Source of the DNA: Bacillota bacterium
Lineage (GTDB): Bacteria; Bacillota; Clostridia; Lachnospirales; Lachnospiraceae
NCBI GenBank assembly: GCA_029224465.1
Contig: JAQXUQ010000027.1
Span: 1-64,000 of the forward strand
Direction: 5' to 3'
DNA: 64,000 bases
Shown here: in pieces, positions 20,621 to 30,960 of the stretch
How the letters are laid out: each line of letters starts with the position of its first letter
Numbering within the stretch: position 1 is the stretch's first letter
Made by a program: the position numbers and the translations under genes
Notes under the pieces: generated by a model
Told to the model about the DNA's origin: nothing
Database searches by the model: none
What the model saw: only the letters and a program-made list of their open reading frames with translations

Positions 20621-22624
20621 TCACTTGTGTTCGCCTTCATTTTCAATTTCCAGCGCGTGTTTTCGAAGCTCCACCATCTGGTCACGCAGCTGCGCGGCCG
20701 CTTCGAAATTGAGGTCTGCCGCTGCCGCGCGCATCTGTTTTTCCACTTTCGCAATAAGCTTCTTCAGCTCGTCGTACGACATCGACTCCGGATCCTTTTC
20801 AAAGCGAACCTGCTCCTGCGCAACTTCCCGGGTCACCGCGATCAGATCGCGGACCGCCTTGTGAATAGTCTGCGGCGTGATGTGGTGTTCTTCATTATAT
20901 TTCTCCTGAATCGCGCGGCGGCGCCTTGTCTCGTCGATTGCCTTCTGCATCGAATCCGTGACCGTGTCGGCGTACATTATAACATGACCTTCGCTGTTGC
21001 GCGCGGCTCTTCCGATGGTCTGGATCAGCGACGTTTCCGAACGCAGGAACCCTTCCTTATCCGCGTCCAGAATCGCGACCAGCGTGATCTCCGGAATATC
21101 CAGACCTTCCCGCAGAAGATTGATGCCGACCAGTACGTCGAAAACGTCCAGCCGCATATCCCGGATGATCTGCGAACGCTCGAGCGTATCGATATCCGAG
21201 TGCAGATACTTGACACGGATGCCCGCTTCGGCGAGATAATCTGTCAGATCCTCTGCCATCTTCTTGGTCAGCGTTGTGACAAGCACCTTGTGCTTCGCCG
21301 CAACTTCCTTCCGGATTTCCGAAATCAGATCGTCAATCTGACCGGCCGTTCCGCGGACGTCAATTTCCGGATCCAGAAGCCCTGTCGGGCGGATCACCTG
21401 CTCCGCGCGGAGCAGCTCATGCTCTTCTTCATATTTACCGGGCGTTGCCGAACAGAACAGCATCTGATCGATTTTACTCTCGAACTCACTGAAATTCAGC
21501 GGCCGGTTGTCGAGCGCCGACGGAAGCCGGAAGCCATAGTCCACGAGCGTCTGCTTGCGGTTCCGGTCCCCGTGGTACATAGCGCCGATCTGCGGTATCG
21601 TCATATGCGACTCATCGACGATAATCAGGTAATCGTCCGGAAAGAAATCCATCAGCGTAAGCGGCTCCGCTCCCGGCGGCATGAAATTCAGATGCCTCGA
21701 ATAGTTTTCGATGCCGGAACAGAAGCCTGTCTCCCGCATCATCTCGATGTCAAAATTGGTCCTCTCCGAAATCCTCTGCGCCTCGAGAAGCTTGTCCTGG
21801 CTTTTAAAATACTGAATTCTTTCCTTGAGCTCCGCTTCGATATTGTCACAGGCCTTGTTGATTTTTTCCTGCGGCACAACATAGTGCGAAGCCGGATAGA
21901 TCATGACATGCTGCAGCTGCGCGTGCACTCTCCCGGAAAGCGCTTCCACCTCGGTGATCCTGTCAATCTCATCTCCGAAGAACTCGACCCGGATCAGATA
22001 TTCACTGCCCTGCGCGGGATAAATTTCAACCGTATCTCCATGCACCCGGAAATTGCAGCGCTGGAGATTCTGATCGTTTCTTTTGTACTGAATCGCGATC
22101 AGCTCTTTGATAACCTCGTCGCGGTCCTTGTTCATGCCGGGCCGCAGCGATATGGACATTCCCTTGAATTCATCCGGGCTGCCGAGGCCGTAAATGCAGG
22201 AGACGCTGGCAACGACAATCACGTCTTTGCGCTCCGAAAGCGACGCCGTCGCCGAAAGACGCAGCTTGTCGATCTCGTCATTGATCGCCGAGTCCTTGGC
22301 AATATAGGTGTCCGACTGCGGCACGTAGGCTTCGGGCTGATAGTAATCGTAATAGGAAACAAAGTATTCGACCGTGTTCTCGGGAAAGAACTCCTTCATC
22401 TCTCCGTACAGCTGTCCGGCCAGCGTTTTATTGTGTGAAATGATCAGCGTCGGCTTGTTCAGCGCGGCGATGACGTTGGCCATGGTAAATGTTTTGCCGG
22501 AGCCCGTGACACCCAGCAGCGTCTCGAACTGATTGCCGGCGCGGAAGCCGTCCACCAGTTCCCGGATGGCCTGCGGCTGATCGCCGGTCGGCTGATACTC
22601 AGAATGAAGAATGAATCTGTCCAT
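20621..22624 (-). CDS. uvrB: Excinuclease ABC subunit B
   Basis: [18 protein letters not shown]...[40 protein letters not shown]. Confidence 0.98.
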   Translation of the reverse strand: MDRFILHSEYQPTGDQPQAIRELVDGFRAGNQFETLLGVTGSGKTFTMANVIAALNKPTLIISHNKTLAGQLYGEMKEFFPENTVEYFVSYYDYYQPEAYVPQSDTYIAKDSAINDEIDKLRLSATASLSERKDVIVVASVSCIYGLGSPDEFKGMSISLRPGMNKDRDEVIKELIAIQYKRNDQNLQRCNFRVHGDTVEIYPAQGSEYLIRVEFFGDEIDRITEVEALSGRVHAQLQHVMIYPASHYVVPQEKINKACDNIEAELKERIQYFKSQDKLLEAQRISERTNFDIEMMRETGFCSGIENYSRHLNFMPPGAEPLTLMDFFPDDYLIIVDESHMTIPQIGAMYHGDRNRKQTLVDYGFRLPSALDNRPLNFSEFESKIDQMLFCSATPGKYEEEHELLRAEQVIRPTGLLDPEIDVRGTAGQIDDLISEIRKEVAAKHKVLVTTLTKKMAEDLTDYLAEAGIRVKYLHSDIDTLERSQIIRDMRLDVFDVLVGINLLREGLDIPEITLVAILDADKEGFLRSETSLIQTIGRAARNSEGHVIMYADTVTDSMQKAIDETRRRRAIQEKYNEEHHITPQTIHKAVRDLIAVTREVAQEQVRFEKDPESMSYDELKKLIAKVEKQMRAAAADLNFEAAAQLRDQMVELRKHALEIENEGEHK

Positions 22625-22970
22625 CCGCCTCTTCTTTCTTTTTCTCGTTCATGATCTGTACGGCTCTGTCAACGCTCGCAGAAGTATCGACAACCGTCAC
22701 AAGGCCGGCTTTCCGGATCGCTTCGAGCGCCGCCTCTTTGTCGCTTTCCCGGACTTCGATGAAATAGATGTCATGGTCGATCTTTCCGCCCCCGCCGAAA
22801 TCTCTGGGGTCCAGCTTGGCAGCGCACCCGCCGGCCGCCACATAATCATTGGAATAATGGCTGGCACGCACGCCCCTGAAACCGGCTTCCTTCAGAACAT
22901 CTCTGATCTGTTTAAAGGTCGCGCTGTCTTTTTTCTTATATATGGTCACTTTCTTTTCAAACAGTCCCAT
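22599..22970 (-). CDS. Small protein of unknown function overlapping the uvrB start
   Basis: [73 protein letters not shown]..., 123 aa. Confidence 0.65.
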   Translation of the reverse strand: MGLFEKKVTIYKKKDSATFKQIRDVLKEAGFRGVRASHYSNDYVAAGGCAAKLDPRDFGGGGKIDHDIYFIEVRESDKEAALEAIRKAGLVTVVDTSASVDRAVQIMNEKKKEEADGQIHSSF

Positions 22971-23829
22971 GTCTGCCTCCCGCAGTGCCGGAGCACCCCG
23001 CCAGATTGCCGTTCTTCTCCGGCAGCTTCACAATTTCCAGTTTGTTGTATGGTATCTCGATGCCTTCCTCCGCATACCGCCGGATGATTTCCATCAGGCA
23101 GTCCGAGCAGGCTCCCGGATTGTCCGCGAACGAGCCTGTGGACACGACGCCGCGAAGAAGAATTCCGGATTCACCGGCCTCCTTACACAGAACGGACGGC
23201 TCACCGTCTCCCTGATACTTCGGATGGTGAACAATCACATCCTTCATGATGCCGATGGCTTTGCCGATATCGGACTCGTACGCGATCGAAACGTCAATCG
23301 TATGCGAATATCCTTCCGCCTTCGTGAAATTGATGATCTTGGATGACGCCGCCATGGCATTCGGTATATAGATCCGTTCATTGAAATACGTCCGGATCTC
23401 CACATGGCGGAGCGTGATATCCTCAACGTAGCCGGGTTCCGAATCACCGATCTGGATTCTGTCGCCGATGCTGAACGGCCTTGATGATCCGAGCGTCATC
23501 GATATTCCCGAAAAAACATTCCCGAGCGTGTCCTGCGCCGCAAGACCGAAAACAACGCCGGCAACCGAAGTGGATGCCAGCACGGTTTCCCAGGTCTTCG
23601 TGAAGGCATCGATCTGCCCCATCGAAGCAAAGATTCCGGCAGCCCAGATCACCGCAACAAGGACCGACCGCAAAAGCGTAAGCGCAAGATTCCCCTTGAG
23701 TCTTTCCCGGCTCATCGAGCGCAGTACAACGCGCACGACCGCCCAGGAAATCACAAGAGGAATGACCATGCGGATGATCTGAAAAAGGATTTCGATACCT
23801 GTTTTAGCTGTGTTTTCCATGCCATCCAT
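22957..23829 (-). CDS. Mechanosensitive ion channel, MscS family
   Basis: TM segments followed by GLAAQDTLGNVFSGISMTLGSSRPFSIGDRIQIGDSEPGYVEDITLRHVEIRTYFNERIYIPNA; start near 23829 or 23820 inferred. Confidence 0.92.
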   Translation of the reverse strand: MDGMENTAKTGIEILFQIIRMVIPLVISWAVVRVVLRSMSRERLKGNLALTLLRSVLVAVIWAAGIFASMGQIDAFTKTWETVLASTSVAGVVFGLAAQDTLGNVFSGISMTLGSSRPFSIGDRIQIGDSEPGYVEDITLRHVEIRTYFNERIYIPNAMAASSKIINFTKAEGYSHTIDVSIAYESDIGKAIGIMKDVIVHHPKYQGDGEPSVLCKEAGESGILLRGVVSTGSFADNPGACSDCLMEIIRRYAEEGIEIPYNKLEIVKLPEKNGNLAGCSGTAGGRHGTV

Positions 23830-23846
23830 TATCCTACACAAATAAA

Positions 23847-23892
23847 AATACCGCAACTTCCATGCGGAAATTGCACGGAAGCCGCGGTATTA
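23847..23892 (-). terminator. Rho-independent terminator downstream of carbohydrate ABC cluster
   Basis: aataccgcaacttcc...ggaagccgcggtatt inverted repeat; TTTTTATTT follows on the minus strand. Confidence 0.65.
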
Positions 23893-23935
23893 CAGGAGGA
23901 AAAACAATGAATATGTTTTAAAGCATACAGTGTTA

Positions 23936-24799
23936 TTATTCCTTGACGCCTCCAAGCGTTACGCCTCCGACGATCTGCTTGGATAGAATCAGGTAAACGA
24001 TGATAACCGGGAAAATCGAAAACGCGATGGTCATGTAAACGATACCCATATCGAACTTTAAAAAGTCCGCGCTTCGAAGTTCCGCGAGAAGAACCGGAAG
24101 TGTCTTCATTTTTTCTGTCTTTAAAATCAGGGACGGAGTGAAGTAGTTGTTCCAGTTCGCGACAAAAGTGAAAATCGCCTGTACGGCAATGGCCGGCTTC
24201 ATCAGAGGAAGCACAATGACATTGAAAATCCGGAACTCGCCCGCGCCGTCAATGCGCGCCGCCTCGACAAGAGACAGGGAAAGCACGGAATCCATGTACT
24301 GCTTCATGTAGAAGAACGTGGCCGGCGCCGCGATCGAAGGGATGATGAGCGGAATGAAGTTGTCCATCAGTCCCATCTTCAGCATCAGACGGATGAAGCC
24401 AAGCGCCGTAACCTGCGTCGGGATCATCATGACCGCGAGAATAAATGTGTACAGGAACTTTCTCATCCGGAAGCGGTACGCGTGGATCGCGTACGCCGTC
24501 ATCGTCGAGAAATAAGTGCAGAGCACAGCGCTCGTGCCTGCCACAATCAGAGAGTTCAGCATGCCGCGCATAATCGGCTGCGTGCTGTGCTGCATTCCCT
24601 GAAAGTTCCTGATCAGATACGTGCTCGGCACCGGTGTAAAGCCTCTGCTCAGTTCCGCGTGGGATCTCGTCGCGTTGATAAACAGGATGTAAAACCAGAT
24701 CAGGCACAGGAATGAGAGAAGGATCAGCACCACGTACGCAATAACGCGTCTTGCGCGGACACCTGCGCCGTTTTCTTTCTTTTCTTTCATGATCATCAC
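23936..24799 (-). CDS. Carbohydrate ABC transporter permease (MalG-like)
   Basis: EAARIDGAGEFRIFNVIVLPLMKPA EAA motif; N-terminal TM. Confidence 0.93.
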   Translation of the reverse strand: MMIMKEKKENGAGVRARRVIAYVVLILLSFLCLIWFYILFINATRSHAELSRGFTPVPSTYLIRNFQGMQHSTQPIMRGMLNSLIVAGTSAVLCTYFSTMTAYAIHAYRFRMRKFLYTFILAVMMIPTQVTALGFIRLMLKMGLMDNFIPLIIPSIAAPATFFYMKQYMDSVLSLSLVEAARIDGAGEFRIFNVIVLPLMKPAIAVQAIFTFVANWNNYFTPSLILKTEKMKTLPVLLAELRSADFLKFDMGIVYMTIAFSIFPVIIVYLILSKQIVGGVTLGGVKE

Positions 24800-24806
24800 C
24801 TCCCCG

Positions 24807-25742
24807 TCACTTGTCCGTATCCGTTCCGGTGAACTTAAAGACTACAAGGCTCAGGATGCCGGTAATGATAAACAGCAGGACAGACAGGGCACCGCCCATA
24901 CCGAAGTTTTTGCTGTACAGATGCTTGTTCAGCCACATAATCATGGTCATGGTCGAACGCGCGGGATCGCCGGTCCCGTTTGTGAGTACCTGCGGCACAT
25001 CGAACATCTGCAGTCCGCCGATCAGAGATGTAATCAGAACGTATACAAGAATCGGGCGGAGGAGCGGAAGTGTGATCTTGAAGAAGATCTGCCTTGCCGT
25101 CGCGCCGTCGACCTCGGCCGCCTCAAACAAAGACTGGTCAATGCCCATCATGCCGGCCATCAGGAGAATCGTCGTATTGCCGAACCACATGATAAACAGC
25201 ATGAATCCGACCAGAATTCTGCTCGCCGCCACACTTGCAAAGAAACGGTACGGCTGCGAGATGATATGCAGATTCATCAGAATCGAATTGACCGGGCCTC
25301 CATCGGAAAACAGTGTGAAAAACAGCATCGCGAACGCGGAAGCCATAATCAGGTTCGGCAGATAGATCACGGTTTTGAAGAATCTCTGCGCTTTCAGGCG
25401 AAGAGACGGATCCGTAAACCAGGCGCCGAGAAGGAGCGACACAACAATCTGCGGAACGAACCCGATGAGCCACATGATCATCGTGTTGCCGGCATACTGC
25501 CAGAGATCTCCCTGCGAGAGAATTTTCGCGTAATTGGCAAGACCGATGAAGTTTGGCCCGATCTGCTTGAGTCCGGAGCGGTAGTTTTCAAAGAAGCTGT
25601 TCCAGATCGTATCTGCCAGCGGCACCAGCTGAAATATGACATACGTTACAAGGAAGGGAATCAGGAAAATATATCCCCAGCGGTTGTACTGTACAACCTT
25701 GCTCTTCTTGTTGTTCATTGTTTTTTCCTCCGGTGTATGCAT
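24807..25742 (-). CDS. Carbohydrate ABC transporter permease (MalF-like)
   Basis: SLFEAAEVDGATARQIFFKITLPLLRP EAA motif; six-TM pattern. Confidence 0.93.
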   Translation of the reverse strand: MHTPEEKTMNNKKSKVVQYNRWGYIFLIPFLVTYVIFQLVPLADTIWNSFFENYRSGLKQIGPNFIGLANYAKILSQGDLWQYAGNTMIMWLIGFVPQIVVSLLLGAWFTDPSLRLKAQRFFKTVIYLPNLIMASAFAMLFFTLFSDGGPVNSILMNLHIISQPYRFFASVAASRILVGFMLFIMWFGNTTILLMAGMMGIDQSLFEAAEVDGATARQIFFKITLPLLRPILVYVLITSLIGGLQMFDVPQVLTNGTGDPARSTMTMIMWLNKHLYSKNFGMGGALSVLLFIITGILSLVVFKFTGTDTDK

Positions 25743-25760
25743 ACCGGTTTCTCTAAAAAA

Positions 25761-25788
25761 GTGCCTGTCCGCCTGCGCGGGCAGGCAC
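25761..25788 (-). terminator. Intercistronic hairpin between solute-binding protein and permease genes
   Basis: gtgcctgtccgcctgcgcgggcaggcac followed by TTTTTTAG on the minus strand; partial terminator or 3' stabiliser. Confidence 0.65.
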
Positions 25789-25867
25789 TTTTGCCTGTTG
25801 CATTCCCTTTGCCTGAAGCTGCATCGAAGGCAGCCTCACAGTTTTCGTTTGCTGAATCGGATTACTT

Positions 25868-27310
25868 TCAGTCTGTTGTCAGATCAGGATACTTCTCGGT
25901 GATGGCCTTGTTGAATGCCGCAAGAGCATCATCATAGGTCTTGTAGTTTCCGTCGAAGTAGCCCTTCATAGCCTTCTGGAACTCTTCATTGCAGCCCTGA
26001 TCGTAATCGGAGATATTGGACATATCAACCTTCTCCGCGCCGTCCGCGAGCATCTTGTAAGGGTTCTCGCCGCCAAGCAGTGCGAGGTTTCCGGAATCAT
26101 CCGAAGCAAGCTCCGTAAGAACGCTCTTGTTGTTGACGCAGTCGGCATCCTTCTGCGCGATTTCCTTCATGATCGCGGGATCTGTGGTCATCTTCAGCAT
26201 GATGTCCTTGACAAGCGAAGGATTGTCGGTTCCGTTCGCTGCAGCGATCCATGTGCCGCCCCAGTAGAAGGACTGCGGTCCTACGACGTAGCCCCAGCCG
26301 CCGTTTGCAGCGATGGACTTCGCGTCATCCGCGGAGAGCGAGAAGTTGAAGAACCATGCGGGTCCGAAGTAGCAGAATACCTTGCCGTCCGGATACTTGC
26401 CCTTCGACCAGTCATCGCCCCAGAGATCGAACGTGTTCTCTTCACCGGCGTCTGCAAGTGCCTTGGAGTCATCTACCCATGCCTTGATATTGTCATCTAC
26501 AACAACCTTGCCGTCCTGAACCCACGGAGCGGATACATTGTTGGAGTATACACGGTATGTGTCGTTTACAGAGCACATCGTGTAACCTGCCTTCTTCATC
26601 TTCTCGGCTGTAGCCTTGAAAGCGTCCCAGTCTTTAACCGCTTCCTGCACCTTCTCGGGATCGTCTGTGCCAAGCGCTGCCTTCGCGGCCTCTCTGTTAT
26701 AGATCAGTCCAGCGGAGCAAGCCTGCCATGTCAGGCCTTTCAGATCGCCGTTGCTGTCTTTAACAATATCCTTCGTGTACTGATACTGATCCTTGAGATC
26801 ATCATCCGTGATTCCCAGATCTTTGATCGGCATCGTAACATCCGCGTTAACGTACTTCTTCGCGTAGTCGGCTTCCATCAGGAACAGGTCAACTCTCTTG
26901 TCCGCGTCTGCTGAAGCGTTGTCCGGAAGAACCTGGTCCAGATTGTTCTGGTAAGCATTGTTATCGGAGGGTGTGATGTGCCAGTTTACAGTGACATCGC
27001 CGATCTTGCCGGTTGTGTCATCCACCTTCTCATATCCCGGATAGTGATCCGTGATACGGCTCTGGAATTCCGTGTTCCAGCACTCGATGTTCAACACCTT
27101 GCCTTCGTCCGCTGCCGCAGTCTCCTGTGTCGCGGCTTCCGCAGCTGCCTCTGTCGCAGCCTGTGTAGCTGCAGGCGCTGCCTCATCCTTTGCTGTGGAT
27201 GCTGCAGGCGCAGCGCTGTTAGAGGAGCCGCAGCCGGCTGCAAGACCCGCAACGACTGTCGAAGCAAGTACCACACTCAGTAACTTTTTCTTCATAACAT
27301 TTCCCTCCAT
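25868..27310 (-). CDS. Extracellular carbohydrate-binding lipoprotein (ABC solute-binding protein)
   Basis: MKKKLLSVVLASTVVAGLAAGCGSSNSAAPA lipobox; Ala/Thr/Glu-rich linker; SBP-like body. Confidence 0.9.
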   Translation of the reverse strand: MEGNVMKKKLLSVVLASTVVAGLAAGCGSSNSAAPAASTAKDEAAPAATQAATEAAAEAATQETAAADEGKVLNIECWNTEFQSRITDHYPGYEKVDDTTGKIGDVTVNWHITPSDNNAYQNNLDQVLPDNASADADKRVDLFLMEADYAKKYVNADVTMPIKDLGITDDDLKDQYQYTKDIVKDSNGDLKGLTWQACSAGLIYNREAAKAALGTDDPEKVQEAVKDWDAFKATAEKMKKAGYTMCSVNDTYRVYSNNVSAPWVQDGKVVVDDNIKAWVDDSKALADAGEENTFDLWGDDWSKGKYPDGKVFCYFGPAWFFNFSLSADDAKSIAANGGWGYVVGPQSFYWGGTWIAAANGTDNPSLVKDIMLKMTTDPAIMKEIAQKDADCVNNKSVLTELASDDSGNLALLGGENPYKMLADGAEKVDMSNISDYDQGCNEEFQKAMKGYFDGNYKTYDDALAAFNKAITEKYPDLTTD

Positions 27311-27337
27311 TACTTTTACAGGAACCCCTCGTTCCTT

Positions 27338-27350
27338 AATCGTTTTCGTA
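27338..27350. promoter_or_regulatory. Operator candidate (AATCGTTTTCGTA), copy 1
   Basis: 13-bp exact match with 27512-27524; just downstream of the predicted -10 of the sugar ABC operon. Confidence 0.4.
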
Positions 27351-27355
27351 CTTTC

Positions 27356-27384
27356 TTTATAGTTCTTTTAGCACAGGAATGCAA
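27356..27384 (-). promoter_or_regulatory. Sigma-A-type promoter for solute-binding protein operon
   Basis: Minus strand TTGCAT - 17 bp - TATAAA. Confidence 0.6.
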
Positions 27385-27511
27385 GTCCTTTTTTGAATTT
27401 CTGCCGTTCATCACCAAAGTTTGTTATGAATATCGAATTTAAATGGTGTATTTTGTGCATGTTTTATATGTAATTCGCCCTCTTCGTCAATTTATACCGC
27501 ATATTTATTTA

Positions 27512-27524
27512 AATCGTTTTCGTA
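27512..27524. promoter_or_regulatory. Operator candidate (AATCGTTTTCGTA), copy 2
   Basis: 13-bp exact match with 27338-27350. Confidence 0.35.
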
Positions 27525-27540
27525 TTTACGTAAAATAAAA

Positions 27541-27572
27541 CAGCTGTCCGGATAATGTTTCCGGTACAGCCG
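27541..27572 (-). terminator. Rho-independent terminator downstream of ctp
   Basis: cagctgtccggataatgtttccggtacagccg; TTTTATTTT follows on the minus strand. Confidence 0.6.
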
Positions 27573-27609
27573 TTTCGCATATTTCGTATTTTCGTTAATG
27601 GTTTCGCGA

Positions 27610-28833
27610 TTATTTCAGCTTTGCTCTGACTACTTCCAGCGCTTTTTCAAGCTGCGTGTCCGTGCCGTCCTTCTGATACGCGTCCGCGTCCAGCTTGACT
27701 TCAATGTCCGGCGTGATGCCGACTTTATTGATATTATGGCCGCCGCGCGTATAATAATTCGCGGTCGTAATCTTGACTGCCGTGCCGTCGGTCAGCGAGT
27801 ACACAGTCTGAACAATGCCTTTGCCGAACGTCTGTGTGCCGACAAGCGTACCGATTTTCGAATCCTGTACGGCTCCGGAGAAAATCTCCGACGCGCTCGC
27901 GGAATTGCCGTTTACCAGAACCGCAAGCGGTATTTTCAGCTCGTTTTTGCCATCGCACTTATATTCGGTCTTTTTGCCGCTGCTGTCGACCATGTAGAAA
28001 ACAAGCCCCTTCGGAAGGATCTGTCTCGCCATGTCAACGCAGACATCGACATCGCCGCCCGGATTGTTCCGAAGGTCGATGATCAGGCCTTTGATGTTTT
28101 TACTCTGCAGATCGGAGAGTCCCTCCCTGAACTGATCGGCAGTTACGCTTTCGAAGCCGGCGACTTCGATATAACCGATATCATTTTCAAGAACTTTGGT
28201 ATCCACGGTCGGCGCGTCGATGATTTCCCTTTTCACCTTGATTTCCAGGTAATCATCTTCTCCCTTGCGCGCGATCGTCAGATTCACTGTCGTGCCTTCC
28301 TCGCCCTTCACAAGGCCGACTACGTCGTCCAGCGACATGCCGTCCGTCAGCTTTCCATCGACTTTGTAAATCAGATCATCCGCCTTCAGGCCTGCCTTCT
28401 CCGCGGGAGAATCTTTCATGACTCCCGCGATCTTTGCGATATTGTAGGTTTCATCCAGCGAGATATAAGCTCCGATGCCCCCGTACGTTCCGGAGAGCAT
28501 ATCATTGAGTTTCGCGACTTCCTCTTTCGTGTAATAAACGGAGTACGGATCGTTCAGAGACTCCAGAAGACCTTTGTACAGGCCGTCTTCTTTCTGTTCC
28601 TGCGTCACTTCATCCGCCTGATAATAATGCTTCGAAATGGCCTGTTCCAGATTCTCGAGCTTTGCGATGGACTTCGCATTGACGGCAGAGTTCTCCGCTT
28701 CCCCGGAAGACAGCAAGGTGATGGCACCGCTTCGAAGAAGCGCTGTGACAAGGATCAGACAGGCAAGGATGCCGATGAACAGTCCCAGAAAAAACCAGCG
28801 TTTTCCGCCGGATCGTTTTTTGTCTTCTTCCAT
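27610..28833 (-). CDS. S41 family C-terminal processing peptidase (PDZ domain)
   Basis: GGIGAYISLDETYNIAKIAGVMKDSPAEKAGLKADDLIYKVDG PDZ; VLVNGNSASASEIFSGAVQD catalytic Ser; GTQTFGKGIVQ. Confidence 0.95.
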   Translation of the reverse strand: MEEDKKRSGGKRWFFLGLFIGILACLILVTALLRSGAITLLSSGEAENSAVNAKSIAKLENLEQAISKHYYQADEVTQEQKEDGLYKGLLESLNDPYSVYYTKEEVAKLNDMLSGTYGGIGAYISLDETYNIAKIAGVMKDSPAEKAGLKADDLIYKVDGKLTDGMSLDDVVGLVKGEEGTTVNLTIARKGEDDYLEIKVKREIIDAPTVDTKVLENDIGYIEVAGFESVTADQFREGLSDLQSKNIKGLIIDLRNNPGGDVDVCVDMARQILPKGLVFYMVDSSGKKTEYKCDGKNELKIPLAVLVNGNSASASEIFSGAVQDSKIGTLVGTQTFGKGIVQTVYSLTDGTAVKITTANYYTRGGHNINKVGITPDIEVKLDADAYQKDGTDTQLEKALEVVRAKLK

Positions 28834-28835
28834 GA

Positions 28836-30074
28836 TCAGCCTCCAAGATAATTGTGCGGATTGACATACTGCCCGTTCAGGCGGACAGAAAAGTGAAGGT
28901 GAGGGCCCGTCGATGAGCCGGTGCTTCCGACAGCCGCGATCTGTGTTCCGGCGCTGACTTCCTGCCCGGCGGAGACGTACAAAGCGGACGCGTGCATATA
29001 AACGGTGTACAGTCCGTCACCGTGATCGATCATCACATAATTTCCCATCGTAGCCTCATAAGAGGCAGCGACTACCTTTCCGTCCGCGGCGGCAAGTATC
29101 GGCGAACCGGAAGGCGCCGCCATGTCAAGGCCGCTGTGGAAGCGCTGATAACCGTAAATCGGATGAATTCTATAACCGAATTCAGAAGATATATAGGAGT
29201 AATTCGGACACGGCCACGTGAAAACACCGCCGGCAAAATGCCGCGCGTTCTGCTCGGCAAGCTTCGCCTTCTCATCCGCAACCGCCTTTTCGAGCGCGGC
29301 AATCGTGGAATCCTGTTCCGCCTTTTCTGCCTCATACTGGCGGATCGACTCCTCCTTCGTCGTGATCTCGGAGGAGATGCCCTCGATCTGTGTCTTCTTG
29401 TCCGCGATCAGGGACTGCATGCTGTTCTGCTCCGTGCGCACGCTCTGTTCGGCAGCATCCAGCGTTTTCTTTTCTTCTTCAAGGTCCTGTTTGGCGAGGC
29501 TTACCTCTTTCGCTTTCTTTGCGAGCTCCTCGAGCTGCTTCTGATCATAGTCAGACAGCATGGAGACATAGGTTGCCCTGTTGAGCATATCCGAGAAGCT
29601 TCCTGACTTAATCAGGATTTCAAGATAATAGCCGTTCCCGCGTTCATAGATGAATTTAATGCGTTTCTTCATCACATCGTACTGATCGTCGCGCTGTTTC
29701 TCGGCCTCTTCAAGTTCCTTTTCCTTCTCGGAAATCTCGGTCTTCTTCGTGCTGATCTTCTGGTTGAGATCGTCAATCTTCCCCTGCATCGTCGTGACCT
29801 GCGCGTCCAGATTTGTCACATACTGCTGCAGATTCTGCTTGGACGACTCCAGATCTTTCTTGATGGACTTCAAGTCACTGATGTTGCTCTCGATCTGCTC
29901 GCGCTCCTTTTTGCTCTGCTCGATCGAAGCCTCCTTCTGCCGGATGCTGTCATTTGTCAGTTCGGCGGCCCCTGCTCCAAGAGGCGGCGAAGCTGCGCAG
30001 ATGGCAAAAAGCAGTGCGCACAAAAGTACGCACCGCCGGAATGTTTTTTCAGCTGGTTTTCCAAATTTAAACAT
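28836..30074 (-). CDS. Coiled-coil M23 family peptidoglycan hydrolase (EnvC/PcsB-like)
   Basis: Signal peptide, long coiled coil, FGYRIHPIYGYQRFHSGLDMAAPSGSPILAAADG...GNYVMIDHGDGLYTVYMH...STGPHLHFSV. Confidence 0.93.
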   Translation of the reverse strand: MFKFGKPAEKTFRRCVLLCALLFAICAASPPLGAGAAELTNDSIRQKEASIEQSKKEREQIESNISDLKSIKKDLESSKQNLQQYVTNLDAQVTTMQGKIDDLNQKISTKKTEISEKEKELEEAEKQRDDQYDVMKKRIKFIYERGNGYYLEILIKSGSFSDMLNRATYVSMLSDYDQKQLEELAKKAKEVSLAKQDLEEEKKTLDAAEQSVRTEQNSMQSLIADKKTQIEGISSEITTKEESIRQYEAEKAEQDSTIAALEKAVADEKAKLAEQNARHFAGGVFTWPCPNYSYISSEFGYRIHPIYGYQRFHSGLDMAAPSGSPILAAADGKVVAASYEATMGNYVMIDHGDGLYTVYMHASALYVSAGQEVSAGTQIAAVGSTGSSTGPHLHFSVRLNGQYVNPHNYLGG

Positions 30075-30957
30075 GCAGGTTTTTCCTTACGCTGAGCATA
30101 CTCCCTAAGAAGCCGATGCCTGCGCCGAGAAGCAGCAGTACCGGCGTAAGGTTTTTGAAGATTTCATGCACAGAGACAAAACTGAGCAGCTGTGTCAGAA
30201 TCTGAAATCTTGTGTCGATAAAAACAATTGCGCGCTTATACAGCTCGTAAATGGCAGCAAGCGGAAGCGCGGAGCCGAGGAGACCGATAATCAGTCCCTC
30301 GAAGACATACGGTCCGCGGACAAAGAAGTCCGAGGCGCCGATATACTTCATAATCCGGATTTCATCCTCGTGATTGCGGATGCCTGTCGCGACTGTATTG
30401 CTGATCAGGAAAATCGCAACGACGAGCAGAATGACGATAATCGCAATCGAAGCATAGCCGATCAGGCTGTTCGCGCCGGAAACGGTGCTGGCTGCGACTT
30501 CCGAATAGTTGACTTCCCGGACTTCATCGAGGCCCTGCAGATAGCTGACCAGCTCCGGCTGCCTCGACACATCCGAGAGATAGATTTCCAGATTTGCGGA
30601 ATCCGCGAGCGGATTTTCCTCGAACCCTTCCGCGTATTCGCCGAGATTTTCCTTGCTGAACTCCGCCCACGCTTCATCGGCGGAAATGTATTTGACGTCC
30701 GCGACCTCCGGCCGCTCCTTGACCGCGATCTGAATCTTCTTGATGTCATCTTCGGTTGTTCCCTTTTTAAAGAAAACCGTAACGGAGACATCCTGCTGCG
30801 CGTTATCCACGATATGCTGAATGTTATAAATCACGGAATAAAACAGGCCGAAAAGGAACAGGCAGGCAGCGATCGTCGCGATGGACGCAAGTGTATACCC
30901 TTTGTTTCTCCACAGGTTCCGGATGCCCTGTCCCAGTGTGTAGAAAAATGTCCGCAT
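30067..30957 (-). CDS. ftsX: Cell division protein FtsX
   Basis: MRTFFYTLGQGIRNLWRNKGYTLASIATIAACLFLFGLFYSVIYNIQHIV...; adjacent to ftsE. Confidence 0.95.
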   Translation of the reverse strand: MRTFFYTLGQGIRNLWRNKGYTLASIATIAACLFLFGLFYSVIYNIQHIVDNAQQDVSVTVFFKKGTTEDDIKKIQIAVKERPEVADVKYISADEAWAEFSKENLGEYAEGFEENPLADSANLEIYLSDVSRQPELVSYLQGLDEVREVNYSEVAASTVSGANSLIGYASIAIIVILLVVAIFLISNTVATGIRNHEDEIRIMKYIGASDFFVRGPYVFEGLIIGLLGSALPLAAIYELYKRAIVFIDTRFQILTQLLSFVSVHEIFKNLTPVLLLLGAGIGFLGSMLSVRKNLHV

Positions 30958-30960
30958 AAA

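Noticed and set aside
20627-22438. 603-aa plus-strand ORF opposite uvrB (and similar long ORFs such as 49092-50771, 30166-31725, 52191-53642, 41891-43249)
   Set aside because: Antisense to well-supported conserved genes, Arg/His/Leu-rich composition without recognisable domains; expected by-product of codon bias.
24789-25937. 382-aa plus-strand ORF across the ABC permease genes
   Set aside because: Antisense shadow of clear MalF-type permease; no domain signature and no promoter/RBS evidence.
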